Position numbers and translations under genes: made by a program
In this document: positions 8,116 to 15,973 of the stretch, piece after piece
How the letters are laid out: the number at the start of each line of letters is the position of its first letter
How positions within the stretch are numbered: the stretch's first letter is position 1
Notes under the pieces: generated by a model
What the model was told of the DNA's origin: nothing
Database searches by the model: none
Seen by the model: the letters and a program-made list of their open reading frames with translations, nothing else
NCBI RefSeq assembly: GCF_900230195.1
Contig: NZ_OCNE01000024.1
Location: 27,327 to 91,326 of the forward strand
DNA length: 64,000 nt
Origin: Streptomyces zhaozhouensis
GTDB taxonomy: Bacteria; Actinomycetota; Actinomycetes; Streptomycetales; Streptomycetaceae
Direction of reading: 5' to 3'

Positions 8116-9089
8116 GGGGAAACCTCCGGAATCGGGGGGAGTTGGCTGTGGTCCCAGGCGAGCAGGCCGGCGCCGAGGCAGCCGGCGGACTCCCCGAGCG
8201 CGGCGGGGACCACCGCGGGAAGCCGTTGGAAGGTGGCCTTCGCGGCCAGCGCCGAGCGCAGCGGGTCGAGCAGCGTCTCGCCGGCCTCGGCGAGCCCGCC
8301 GCCGACGATCACCACCTCGGGGTCGAGCAGGTTGACCACGACCAGCAGGCCGTCGGCGAGCGCGTCCACGGCGTCCCGCCACACCCCGTTGGCGCGGGCG
8401 TCGCCGGTCCGCACGGCGCGGGCCGCGTCGGCGGCGCTGGCGCCGGCCGCGCCCGAGGACTCGGCCCAGGCCCGGCCGACGGCCGAGGCGGAGGCCACCG
8501 TCTCCAGACAGCCGTACTGCCCGCAGCCGCAGCGCGGGCCGCCGGGGCGCACGACCACGTGCCCGATCTCGCCCGCGCCCCCGTGCGCCCCCGGCTCCAT
8601 CCGGTCGCCGACGCCGATGGCCCCGGCGATCCCGGTGCCGAGCGCCACGAAGAAGAACCGGCCGACGCCGGCCCCCGCGCCCAGCCGCCCCTCGGCCAGC
8701 CCCCCGGTCCGCACGTCGTGCCCGAGCGCCACCGGGACGCCGCCCGCCCCCTGGGCGGCCAGCCGCTCGCTCAGCAGCGCGGCGAGCGGCACGTCGCGCC
8801 AGCCCAGGTTGGCGCTGTAGACGGCGACGCCGGCGGCCTCGTCGACGACGCCGGGCACGGCGAGCCCGACCCCGGCCGGCGGCCCGCCCCGGCGGGCCAG
8901 GCCCTCGGCGGCCAACTCGGCGACCAGGTCCAGGATGCCGGCGACCACCGCCCGGGGCCCCTCGGTCGCGGTGTCCCGACGCACGCGCAGAAACGGTTCG
9001 TTGTCGGGACCGGTCAACGCGGCCTTGATCGTGGTGCCCCCGACATCGAGGGCGATCACGTAGTTCGCTTGGTGCTCCTGGAGACTCAC
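8112..9089 (-). CDS. nagK: ROK-family N-acetylhexosamine kinase (NagK-like)
   Basis: A ROK sugar kinase of 325 residues with the ATP phosphate-binding DVGGTTIK at residues 15-22, the catalytic GHDVRTGGLAEGRLGAG region, the substrate motif EIGH, and the zinc-binding CGCGQYGCLE. Position directly before nagA supports phosphorylation of GlcNAc as in S. coelicolor nagKA. Glucose or GalNAc remain possible. The GTG at 9089 has no clear ribosome-binding site, so the exact start is uncertain. A candidate DasR operator lies about 30-45 bases upstream. Confidence 0.88.
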   Translation of the reverse strand: MSLQEHQANYVIALDVGGTTIKAALTGPDNEPFLRVRRDTATEGPRAVVAGILDLVAELAAEGLARRGGPPAGVGLAVPGVVDEAAGVAVYSANLGWRDVPLAALLSERLAAQGAGGVPVALGHDVRTGGLAEGRLGAGAGVGRFFFVALGTGIAGAIGVGDRMEPGAHGGAGEIGHVVVRPGGPRCGCGQYGCLETVASASAVGRAWAESSGAAGASAADAARAVRTGDARANGVWRDAVDALADGLLVVVNLLDPEVVIVGGGLAEAGETLLDPLRSALAAKATFQRLPAVVPAALGESAGCLGAGLLAWDHSQLPPIPEVSP

Positions 9090-9117
9090 ACGCGCCAGTC
9101 TCGCCCCGAAACCACCA

Positions 9118-9133
9118 AGAGGTCTAGTCCACT
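9118..9133. promoter_or_regulatory. Candidate DasR-responsive element (dre)
   Basis: The 16 bases AGAGGTCTAGTCCACT match the palindromic dre consensus AGTGGTCTAGACCACT at 14 of 16 positions on the better-fitting (minus) strand. It lies just upstream of nagK and overlaps the last codon region of the SIS isomerase gene. DasR is the GlcNAc/GlcN-6-P-sensing GntR repressor, known to control nagKA in Streptomyces. Binding here is inferred. Confidence 0.7.
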
Positions 9134-10061
9134 ACCGCAAGATCACCGAACGAGTGAGCCCGCGCGGCCGATCCGGATCCAGCCCCCGTGCCCCCGCGAC
9201 GGCCACCGCGAGCCGCTGCGCGACCACCAGCGAGGCCAACGGATCCCCCGGCGCGGGGCCCCACAGCGTGGCGCCCGCGGACCGCACCCGCTCCGCCACG
9301 CCCTCGGGCGCCGGCGTGAACAACCACACCACGCGCCCGGCGCCCGCGATGGCGATCGGCCCGTGCCGGTACTCCATCGACGGGTACGCCTCCGTCCAAC
9401 CCCCGGCCGCCTCCCGCATCTTGAGCGCCGCCTCCTGCGCGAGGCCGTAGGCCCAGCCGGCGCCGAGGAACGTCCACTGCCCCGCGGCCAGCGCCGCGTC
9501 CGGCAGCGGGCTCGCCAGCGCCGCCTCCGCGTCCGCGACCGAGGCCGCGGCGGGCCCCTCGCCCACCGTGGTCAGCCCGGCCCGCAGAAACGTCAACGCG
9601 GTCGTCGCGAACACCGTCTGCACCACGGAGCGTTCGTCCGCCCAGTCCAGCACCGCCGCCCGGTCGGCGGCGCGCCCCACCGGCGTCTCGCCGTCGGCGG
9701 TCAGCGCCAGCAGCGGCGTCCGGGGGTGGCGGGCGCGCAGCGCGACCAGCAGGTCGGCCACCTCCGTCGTGGTGCCGGAGCGCGAGATGGCCACCACCCG
9801 GTCGTACGCCCGGTGCACGGGGAACTCGGAGGCCGCGAACGCGTCCGTCTCGCCCTCACCCGCCGCCTCCCGCAGCGCCGCGTAGGCGAGCGCGACGAAC
9901 CACGAGGTGCCGCAGCCGGTCACCGCGACGCGCTCCCCGGGGCGTGGCAGCGCGTCCGCGAGCGCGCCCTCGCGGGCGGCGCGCGCCTCCGCTATCGCGC
10001 GCCGCCAGGCGGCGGGTTGGGCCGCGATCTCGGACGAGGTCAGGCTGCCGGCGACCGTCAT
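9132..10061 (-). CDS. Double-SIS-domain sugar-phosphate isomerase/deaminase (AgaS-like)
   Basis: The 309-residue protein has two SIS domains. The first holds GCGTSWFVALAYAALREA and the phosphate-binding ISRSGTTTEVADLL; the second holds FLGAGWAYGLAQEAALKMREA and EYRHGPIAIA. It resembles AgaS and the isomerase half of GlmS but lacks the glutaminase domain, so it likely deaminates or isomerises hexosamine-6-phosphate produced by NagA. The ATG at 10061 follows an AGGAGA site; 19 extra upstream residues are possible but lack a site. It ends 43 bases before nagK on the same strand, with the dre-like site between, and could be co-transcribed with it. Confidence 0.85.
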   Translation of the reverse strand: MTVAGSLTSSEIAAQPAAWRRAIAEARAAREGALADALPRPGERVAVTGCGTSWFVALAYAALREAAGEGETDAFAASEFPVHRAYDRVVAISRSGTTTEVADLLVALRARHPRTPLLALTADGETPVGRAADRAAVLDWADERSVVQTVFATTALTFLRAGLTTVGEGPAAASVADAEAALASPLPDAALAAGQWTFLGAGWAYGLAQEAALKMREAAGGWTEAYPSMEYRHGPIAIAGAGRVVWLFTPAPEGVAERVRSAGATLWGPAPGDPLASLVVAQRLAVAVAGARGLDPDRPRGLTRSVILR

Positions 10062-10112
10062 GGGGTCTCCTGTCGTGGACGGGGCTTTGGGGCCATTGTC
10101 GGTGGCCCTGGT

Positions 10113-10118
10113 TAACAT
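10113..10118 (+). promoter_or_regulatory. Candidate -10 element of a leaderless DUF3263 transcript
   Basis: TAACAT lies six bases before the GTG at 10125, and no ribosome-binding site precedes that codon. The spacing puts the transcription start at or next to the initiation codon. The -35 region is not convincing. Confidence 0.4.
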
Positions 10119-10124
10119 GCCCAG

Positions 10125-10415
10125 GTGAGTGGGGAATCGACGGAAGTCCCGGAACCGGCGGGCCAGTCACCGCCGGCCGAGCCGGCCTCCGCCGGCCTGG
10201 GGGAGCGCGACCGGGCCGTGCTCGCCCTGGAGCGGCGCTCCTGGCCGGGCCCCGGCGCCAAGGAGCGGGCGATACGCGAGCGGCTCGGGATCTCGCCGAC
10301 CCGCTACTACCAGCTGTTGAACGCCCTGTTGGACGACCCGGCCGCGCTCGCGCACGACCCCGTCACGGTCAACCGACTGCGACGCCGTCGTGACGCCAGG
10401 CGAGCCCGTCGGTAG
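10125..10415 (+). CDS. DUF3263-family small DNA-binding-like protein
   Basis: A 96-residue actinobacterial protein of the DUF3263 family. The first 25 residues are Pro/Ala/Glu-rich. The rest (ERDRAVLALERRSWPGPGA, then IRERLGISPTRYYQLLNALL) looks like a helix-turn-helix, followed by a basic RLRRRRDARRARR end. The GTG start lacks a ribosome-binding site and is probably leaderless. Its TAG stop lies inside the otsB -10 hexamer. Function is unknown; a regulatory role is inference from the HTH-like fold. Confidence 0.85.
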   Translation: MSGESTEVPEPAGQSPPAEPASAGLGERDRAVLALERRSWPGPGAKERAIRERLGISPTRYYQLLNALLDDPAALAHDPVTVNRLRRRRDARRARR

Positions 10416-10418
10416 GCT
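10390..10418 (+). promoter_or_regulatory. Promoter of otsB, leaderless type
   Basis: GTGACG (10390-10395) and TAGGCT (10413-10418) are separated by 17 bases, a good sigma-HrdB-like promoter. The -10 hexamer ends seven bases before the ATG at 10426, so the mRNA probably starts at the start codon. The promoter lies within the end of the DUF3263 gene. Confidence 0.55.
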
Positions 10419-10425
10419 CCCCGTC

Positions 10426-11265
10426 ATGGGCAGCCTCCCCTCTCGCCTCCCCGAACCCACCACGCGAGCCGGACGCGCCGGCCTCGCCGCGCTGTTGGAC
10501 CGGCCGTCGGGGGCGTTGATCGCCCTCGACTTCGACGGCACCGTCGCCCCCATCGTCGACGACCCCGAGCGCGCCAGGGCCCACCCGGACGCGGTGCCCG
10601 CGCTGGCCAGGCTCGCCGGCCGGGTCGCCCTCGTCGCGGTCGTCACCGGCCGTCCGGCCGAAGTCGCCGTCCGTCTCGGCGGGTTCGCCGACCATCCCGA
10701 GCTGAGCGGCCTCGTCGTGCTGGGCGCGTACGGCGCGGAGCGCTGGGACGCGGCGACGGGGCGGCTGCGCACGCCGCCGCCGCACCCCGGCGTCGCCGCC
10801 GCGCGCGCCGAGCTGCCCGAGCTGGTCGGCCCGAGCGGGGCGTTCGTCGAGGACAAGGGCAACGCGCTGGCCGTCCATACGCGGCGGGCCGCCGACCCGA
10901 CCGGCGCGTTCGAGGCGCTGCGTGAGCCGCTGACGCGGCTGGCCGAGCGGCACGAGCTGCGGGTGGAGCCGGGACGGCTGGTGCTGGAGCTGCGTCCCGA
11001 CGGCATGGACAAGGGCGCGGCGCTGACCGCGCTGGTCGCCGAGGTCGGCGCGACGTCGGTGCTCTACGGGGGCGACGACCTCGGCGACCTTCCCGCGTTC
11101 GCCGCGGTGGCGGAGCTGGCGGCCGGCGGGGTCCCCGGGCTGCGGGTGTGCAGCGGCAGCGCGGAGGTGACGGCCCTCGCCGAGGCGACCGACCTGACGG
11201 TCGACGGCCCGGCGGGGCTGGCGGCCTTTCTGACGCGTCTGGCGGACGCGATGCCGCGGGGGTGA
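10426..11265 (+). CDS. otsB: Trehalose-6-phosphate phosphatase OtsB
   Basis: A 279-residue HAD-superfamily phosphatase that dephosphorylates trehalose-6-phosphate. Motif I is LDFDGTVAP, with the nucleophilic aspartate; motif II is VVTGRP; motif III and IV regions are MDKGAAL and YGGDDLGDLPAF. The VEDKGNALAVHTRRA stretch is typical of the cap domain. The ATG at 10426 fits a leaderless promoter; a GTG at 10390 would start inside the preceding gene and has no site. The partner synthase otsA lies 17 kb away at 27.4 kb. Confidence 0.92.
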   Translation: MGSLPSRLPEPTTRAGRAGLAALLDRPSGALIALDFDGTVAPIVDDPERARAHPDAVPALARLAGRVALVAVVTGRPAEVAVRLGGFADHPELSGLVVLGAYGAERWDAATGRLRTPPPHPGVAAARAELPELVGPSGAFVEDKGNALAVHTRRAADPTGAFEALREPLTRLAERHELRVEPGRLVLELRPDGMDKGAALTALVAEVGATSVLYGGDDLGDLPAFAAVAELAAGGVPGLRVCSGSAEVTALAEATDLTVDGPAGLAAFLTRLADAMPRG

Positions 11266-11444
11266 CGCGCGTGCGCGGCGCGGGTGCGCTGTCGGCCGTG
11301 CCCCGGTGTCTGGTCGCTCGCGCGGTTCCCGGGGCCCTTCCCCGGGCCCTTCCCCGCCGGTGGGCGGCTTCCCGTTCCCGCCCGTCGCCGACAGGTGTTT
11401 CACTGGACAGCTGACGTCCTCGGTTGGCTGGTCGGAGGTAACGG
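11266..11444. repeat. Short gap with a degenerate copy of the dispersed repeat
   Basis: Between otsB and the XPB gene lies a degraded repeat copy (GCTCGCGCGGTTCCC at about 11313), followed by a local direct duplication CGGGCCCTTCCC at about 11331-11356. No gene is seen. Confidence 0.4.
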
Positions 11445-13094
11445 GTGTCCTGCTTGATCGTGCAGAGCGACAAGACGCTGCTGCTGGAGGTGGACCACGA
11501 GCAGGCCGAGGCCTGCCGTCGCGCCATCGCGCCGTTCGCCGAGCTGGAGCGCGCCCCCGAGCACATCCACACCTACCGGGTCACCCCCCTCGGCCTGTGG
11601 AACGCGCGGGCCGCCGGGCACGACGCGGAGCAGGTCGTCGACGCCCTGATGCGGTACTCGCGCTACCCGGTGCCGCAGGCGCTGCTGGTCGACATCGCCG
11701 AGACGATGGCGCGCTACGGCCGGCTCTCACTGGTCAAGCACCCCGCCCACGGACTGGTACTGACCACCACCGACCGCCCGGTCCTCACCGAGGTGCTGCG
11801 TTCCAAGCGCGTCCAGCCGCTGGTCGGCGCGCGGGTCGACGAGGACACGGTGGTGGTCCACCCGTCCGAGCGCGGCCAGATCAAGCAGCAGCTGCTGCGG
11901 CTCGGCTGGCCGGCCGAGGACCTGGCCGGGTACGTGGACGGCGAGGCGCACCCGATCGAGCTGGTGGAGGACGGCTGGTCGCTGCGCCCCTACCAGCAGC
12001 AGGCCGTCGACGGCTTCTGGCACGGCGGTTCCGGCGTGGTGGTGCTGCCCTGCGGCGCCGGCAAGACGCTGGTCGGCGCGGGTGCCATGGCCACCGCCAA
12101 GTCCACGACACTGATCCTGGTCACCAACACCGTCTCCGCCCGCCAGTGGAAGGCCGAGCTGGTGCGCCGCACCTCGCTCACCGAGGAGGAGATCGGCGAG
12201 TACAGCGGCACCCGCAAGGAGATCCGCCCGGTGACCATCGCGACCTACCAGGTCCTGACCACCCGGCGGAAGGGCGTCTACCCGCATCTGGAGCTGTTCG
12301 ACTCGCGCGACTGGGGGCTGATCGTCTACGACGAGGTGCACCTGCTGCCCGCGCCGGTCTTCAAGTTCACCGCCGACCTCCAGGCCCGTCGGCGCCTCGG
12401 GCTGACCGCGACGCTGGTGCGCGAGGACGGCCGCGAGTCGGACGTCTTCTCGCTGATCGGCCCCAAGCGCTTCGACGCGCCCTGGCGCGAGATCGAGGCG
12501 CAGGGCTACATCGCGCCGGCCGACTGCGTCGAGGTCCGGGTGGACCTCAGCGAGTCGGAGCGGATCGCGTACGCCATGGCCGAGCCGGAGGAGCGTTACC
12601 GGTTCTGCGCCACCACCGACGCCAAGCGGCGCGTCACCCGGGCGCTGGTGCGGGAGCACTCCACCGAGCAGACGCTGGTGATCGGCCAGTACATCGACCA
12701 GCTCGACGAGCTGGGCGAGGAGCTGAACGCCCCGGTCATCAAGGGCGAGACCAGCAACGCCAAGCGCGAGGAGCTGTTCCAGGCGTTTCGCACCGGCGAG
12801 GTGCGGGTGCTGGTGGTCTCGAAGGTGGCCAACTTCTCGGTCGACCTGCCGGAGGCCACCGTCGCCATCCAGGTCTCCGGCACCTTCGGCTCCCGCCAGG
12901 AGGAGGCCCAGCGGCTCGGCCGGGTGCTGCGCCCCAAGGCCGACGGGCACGAGGCCCGCTTCTACTCGGTGGTCGCGAGGGACACCATCGACCAGGAGTT
13001 CGCGGCCCACCGCCAGCGGTTCCTCGCCGAGCAGGGGTACGCCTACCGGATCGTGGACGCCGCCGACCTGCCGTCCGACGACCAGCCGGTGTAG
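11445..13094 (+). CDS. XPB/ERCC3-type superfamily 2 DNA repair helicase
   Basis: A 549-residue ATP-dependent 3'-5' helicase of the bacterial XPB family. It has Walker A CGAGKTLVGAG near residue 206, the Walker B box YDEVH, motif III GLTAT, and motif VI GSRQEEAQRLGRVLR. A helicase-XPB DNA-binding region with the LRPYQQQAVDGFWHGG Q-like motif precedes the ATPase. A role in DNA repair or transcription-coupled unwinding is inferred from family. The GTG at 11445 has a GGAGG site six bases upstream. In many actinobacteria the helicase-associated protein found here at 29.2-31.7 kb is adjacent; in this window the two are apart. Confidence 0.93.
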   Translation: MSCLIVQSDKTLLLEVDHEQAEACRRAIAPFAELERAPEHIHTYRVTPLGLWNARAAGHDAEQVVDALMRYSRYPVPQALLVDIAETMARYGRLSLVKHPAHGLVLTTTDRPVLTEVLRSKRVQPLVGARVDEDTVVVHPSERGQIKQQLLRLGWPAEDLAGYVDGEAHPIELVEDGWSLRPYQQQAVDGFWHGGSGVVVLPCGAGKTLVGAGAMATAKSTTLILVTNTVSARQWKAELVRRTSLTEEEIGEYSGTRKEIRPVTIATYQVLTTRRKGVYPHLELFDSRDWGLIVYDEVHLLPAPVFKFTADLQARRRLGLTATLVREDGRESDVFSLIGPKRFDAPWREIEAQGYIAPADCVEVRVDLSESERIAYAMAEPEERYRFCATTDAKRRVTRALVREHSTEQTLVIGQYIDQLDELGEELNAPVIKGETSNAKREELFQAFRTGEVRVLVVSKVANFSVDLPEATVAIQVSGTFGSRQEEAQRLGRVLRPKADGHEARFYSVVARDTIDQEFAAHRQRFLAEQGYAYRIVDAADLPSDDQPV

Positions 13095-13110
13095 CACCGG
13101 CCGGCGGGCG

Positions 13111-13290
13111 TCACGCCGGGCGGCGGACCCCGGCCTCGTTGGGCAGGCCGTCGCGGCCCATGATCACCACGTCGAAGGCCGCGGCGCCGAAGACCCGCAC
13201 CGCCTGGAGCGTGCGCGCGAGGAGGCCGCCCGTCGTCGCCCCGCCGGTCGTGGGGGCGCTGCCGATCCGTTCGTTCGTCGTCTCGTTCAT
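13111..13290 (-). CDS. Small hypothetical protein, 59 aa
   Basis: An ATG at 13290 opens a 59-residue frame ending in TGA at 13111. The protein starts MNETTNERIGSAPTTGGATT and continues with a hydrophobic-amphipathic stretch (LLARTLQAVRVFGAAAFDV), then VIMGRDGLPNEAGVRRPA. A GAGG site lies nine bases upstream of the ATG. It is convergent with the XPB gene, 16 bases away. The family is not recognised. Other frames across this region read as low-complexity arginine/proline, so this is the most plausible one. Confidence 0.5.
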   Translation of the reverse strand: MNETTNERIGSAPTTGGATTGGLLARTLQAVRVFGAAAFDVVIMGRDGLPNEAGVRRPA

Positions 13291-13607
13291 GTGACCAAGC
13301 CTCGCCCGCCGGGGCGGTCGCCGGCATCGGCCTCGGGGGCGACCGCTCCCCCCAGCTGACCCGGCCGCCGTTCCCGGTGAACCCTCAGGGTCCCTCAGGG
13401 TTCGACCCCGAGGCGCGCGGCCCGGGACGGCGACGAAAACGACTTGCGCGCCGCCGAGGCCGCCGCCTAGGCTCCCGTGCCCTCCCTCCTCCCGAGCCAG
13501 CGGGCCGGCGCGTCACGCGCCGCGCGCCCGCGCCCGGGGCAGGGGCCGCCCGGACGGCAACCGGACGGCACCCACCACCCGCCCAGCGCGACCCCGGAGG
13601 CTCCGCC
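13291..13607. other. Divergent intergenic region upstream of the HelD-like gene
   Basis: This 317-base gap separates the small minus-strand gene from the HelD-like gene. It holds a hairpin (GCGGTCGCC at about 13314-13322 pairing with GGCGACCGC at about 13338-13346), a direct repeat of CCCTCAGGG near 13383-13400, and a TAGGCT -10-like hexamer near 13469. The upstream extension of the helicase frame through here reads as low-complexity Arg/Pro, so it is treated as non-coding. Confidence 0.4.
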
Positions 13608-15674
13608 GTGTCCACCCGCCCCTCGCCCACCCCTGTCCAGGACCCGCTGGAGACGGAACGGGCCCATCTCGCCGACTCCCGCGCCGCGCTGCGCGCCATG
13701 CGGGAGCACACCGAGTCGCTCGACATCCGGGACGTCACGGCGAACTGGGTCAACGCCGAGGTCCTGGCCAGCGAGATCGAGCAGCGGATCAAGGCACTCG
13801 CGGACCTCGCCGACACCCCGCTCTTCTTCGGCCGCCTCGACTACCACCGCGCCGTCGCCACCGGCCAGGACGCGGAGGACGAGCACGGCTTCCGCTTCTA
13901 CATCGGCCGCCGTCACGTGCACGACGCGCAGGGCGACCCGATGGTCATCGACTGGCGCGCGCCCGTCTCGCAGCCCTTCTACCAGGCGTCGAGGAAGGAC
14001 CCGAAGAACGTCGAGCTGCGCCGCCGCTTCGGCTACGACGGCGGCGCGCTGACCGCCTACGAGGACGAGCACCTGAGCGACCCCGACGAGGAGGAGACCG
14101 TCAGCGCGCTCCTCCAGCGGGAGATCGAGAAGCCGCGTGTCGGCCCGATGCGCGACATCGTCGCCACCATCCAGCCCGAGCAGGACGAGATCGTCCGTGG
14201 CGCGCTCAGCGAGACGGTCTGCGTGCAGGGCGGCCCCGGCACCGGGAAGACCGCCGTCGGCCTGCACCGCGTCGCGTACCTGCTCTACGCGCACCGGGAA
14301 CGGCTGGCGCGCAGCGGCACCCTGGTGATCGGCCCCAACCGTTCGTTCCTGCGCTACATCGAGCAGGTGCTGCCCACCCTGGGCGAGCTGGAGGTCAAGC
14401 AGGCCACCGTGGACGAGCTGGTCGCCCATGTCGAGGTCAGCGCCGAGGACGGCGCCACGGCCGCCGCCCTGAAGGGCGACGCGCGGATGGCGGAGGTGCT
14501 GCGCCGGGCCGTCCGGGCGGGCGTGACCCTGCCGACGGAGCCGGTCGTGGTGGTGCGCGGCTCCCGACGGTGGCGCGTGCCCGTGCACGAACTGGTCGAG
14601 ATCGTCGAGGAGTTGCTCAGCCGGGACATCCGCTACGCGGCGGCGGGCGAGGCGCTGCCGCAACGCGTCGCGCACGCCGTGCTGGTGCGGATGGAACAGG
14701 CGGGCGAGGCCCCGGACGACCGGGTGCAGAACGCGGTGGCCCGCAACCCGGCGGTCAAGGCCGCCGTCAAGGCGATCTGGCCGCCGGTCAACCCGGCGAA
14801 GCTGGTCGCGCGGCTGCTCTCCGACCCCGCGTTCCTCGCCGAGCAGGCCGAGGGCGTGCTCACCGCGGAGGAGCAGGCGGAGATCCTGTGGGCCAAGCCG
14901 CCGCGCAGCGTGCGCTCCGCCCGCTGGTCCCGGGCCGACGCGGTGCTGATCGACGAGGCGCACGACTTGGTGAGCCGCACCGGTTCGCTCGGCCACGTGG
15001 TGCTGGACGAGGCGCAGGACCTCTCCCCGATGCAGTACCGGGCGGTCGGCCGCCGGTGCAGCACCGGTTCCGCCACGGTGCTCGGCGACATCGCGCAGGG
15101 CACCACCCCGTGGGCGACCGGCAGTTGGGCGGAGGCGCTGGGCCATCTGGGGAAGCCGGGCGCGCACGTCGAGGAGCTGACCCAGGGCTTCCGGGTGCCG
15201 CGCGAGGTCATCGCCTACGCCTCGCGGCTGCTGCCGGCCATCGCGCCGCAGCTGAGCGAGGCCACCTCGATCCGGGAGGCGCCGGGCGCGTTCGCCGTCC
15301 AGCCGGTCGACGCGGAGCGGCTGGACGCCGCCACCCTGGACGCCTGCCGCGCCGCGCTCACCCACGAGGGCTCGACCGGCCTGATCGCCGCCGACGCGCG
15401 CGTCCCCGCGCTGCGCGAGGCGCTCGCCGCCGCCGGGATGACGCACGTGGAGCCGGGGCAGGAGACGGACGCGGCGACGCGGCTGACGCTGGTGCCGGCG
15501 TCGCTCGCCAAGGGTCTGGAGTACGACTACGTGGTGCTCGACGAGCCGGCCGCCGTCGTCGACGGCGAACCCGACCCCCGCACCGGCCTGCGGCGGCTGT
15601 ACGTGGCGCTGACCAGGGCCGTCTCCGGGCTGACCGTGGTGCACGCCACACCGCTGCCCGCCGAGTTGGCCTAG
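13608..15674 (+). CDS. HelD/HelR-like superfamily 1 helicase (RNA polymerase recycling)
   Basis: A 688-residue SF1 ATPase. An N-terminal coiled-coil-like arm (about 10-70, AHLADSRAALRAMREHTESL) precedes a 1A domain with Walker A QGGPGTGKTAVGLHR, a long insert, then LIDEAHDLV and VLDEAQDLSPMQYRAVGRR (Walker B region), TVLGDIAQGTTPW, and a C-terminal LTRAVSGLTVVH motif VI. This is the layout of actinobacterial HelD/HelR, which binds RNA polymerase, frees stalled complexes and in some species gives rifampicin tolerance. The GTG at 13608 follows CCGGAGG with a seven-base spacer. A stem-loop begins at the stop codon. Confidence 0.88.
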   Translation: MSTRPSPTPVQDPLETERAHLADSRAALRAMREHTESLDIRDVTANWVNAEVLASEIEQRIKALADLADTPLFFGRLDYHRAVATGQDAEDEHGFRFYIGRRHVHDAQGDPMVIDWRAPVSQPFYQASRKDPKNVELRRRFGYDGGALTAYEDEHLSDPDEEETVSALLQREIEKPRVGPMRDIVATIQPEQDEIVRGALSETVCVQGGPGTGKTAVGLHRVAYLLYAHRERLARSGTLVIGPNRSFLRYIEQVLPTLGELEVKQATVDELVAHVEVSAEDGATAAALKGDARMAEVLRRAVRAGVTLPTEPVVVVRGSRRWRVPVHELVEIVEELLSRDIRYAAAGEALPQRVAHAVLVRMEQAGEAPDDRVQNAVARNPAVKAAVKAIWPPVNPAKLVARLLSDPAFLAEQAEGVLTAEEQAEILWAKPPRSVRSARWSRADAVLIDEAHDLVSRTGSLGHVVLDEAQDLSPMQYRAVGRRCSTGSATVLGDIAQGTTPWATGSWAEALGHLGKPGAHVEELTQGFRVPREVIAYASRLLPAIAPQLSEATSIREAPGAFAVQPVDAERLDAATLDACRAALTHEGSTGLIAADARVPALREALAAAGMTHVEPGQETDAATRLTLVPASLAKGLEYDYVVLDEPAAVVDGEPDPRTGLRRLYVALTRAVSGLTVVHATPLPAELA

Positions 15675-15700
15675 GTCCTGTCCGCCCGGACAGGGCCTAG
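15671..15700 (+). terminator. Stem-loop terminator of the HelD-like gene
   Basis: A 14-base arm starting at the TAG stop (15671-15684) pairs with 15687-15700, with one G:T wobble and a two-base loop. Confidence 0.7.
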
Positions 15701-15761
15701 CCGGCCGCCCCCGACCGGCCGAAGAGGCGACGCCGGTTCCTGAGCCGCGCACCCTCCGAAG

Positions 15762-15884
15762 AGGGGCGCGGGGAACTGCGCGGGCAACCGTCCACCGAGG
15801 GAGGTCGACTCCACCTCGGGACTGTCCCGCGCCGTTGTCGTGCGCGGCTGGTCTCGGATGCGCCGCGCAGTTCCCCGCGCCCCT
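15762..15884. repeat. Perfect 22-bp inverted repeat of the dispersed family
   Basis: Bases 15762-15783 and 15863-15884 are perfect inverted copies, 22 bases each, 79 bases apart. Both carry the CGCGGGGAACTGCGCG core. They fill most of the 299-base gap between the HelD-like and HD-hydrolase genes. No gene is visible between them. Confidence 0.65.
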
Positions 15885-15961
15885 GTGCCGCCCACCGGCA
15901 GCGGGTTCACCGGGCCACGCGCGTGCGTGGTCGACCGGCCCCACCGCGAACGCCGCCCGCG

Positions 15962-15967
15962 CACAAT
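15962..15967 (+). promoter_or_regulatory. Candidate -10 element for the HD-hydrolase gene
   Basis: CACAAT lies six bases before the ATG at 15974, consistent with leaderless transcription. The GGAG at 15968-15971 is too close to the ATG to act as a ribosome-binding site. Confidence 0.4.
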
Positions 15968-15973
15968 GGAGCC

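Noticed and set aside
13420..13480. Rifampicin-associated element upstream of the HelD-like gene
   Set aside because: ACTTGCGCG near 13441 is only a short partial resemblance to the recalled element, without its second half.
13467..15944. 825-codon open frame opposite the HelD-like gene
   Set aside because: The plus-strand gene has all SF1 helicase motifs and a good ribosome-binding site; the opposite frame has none.
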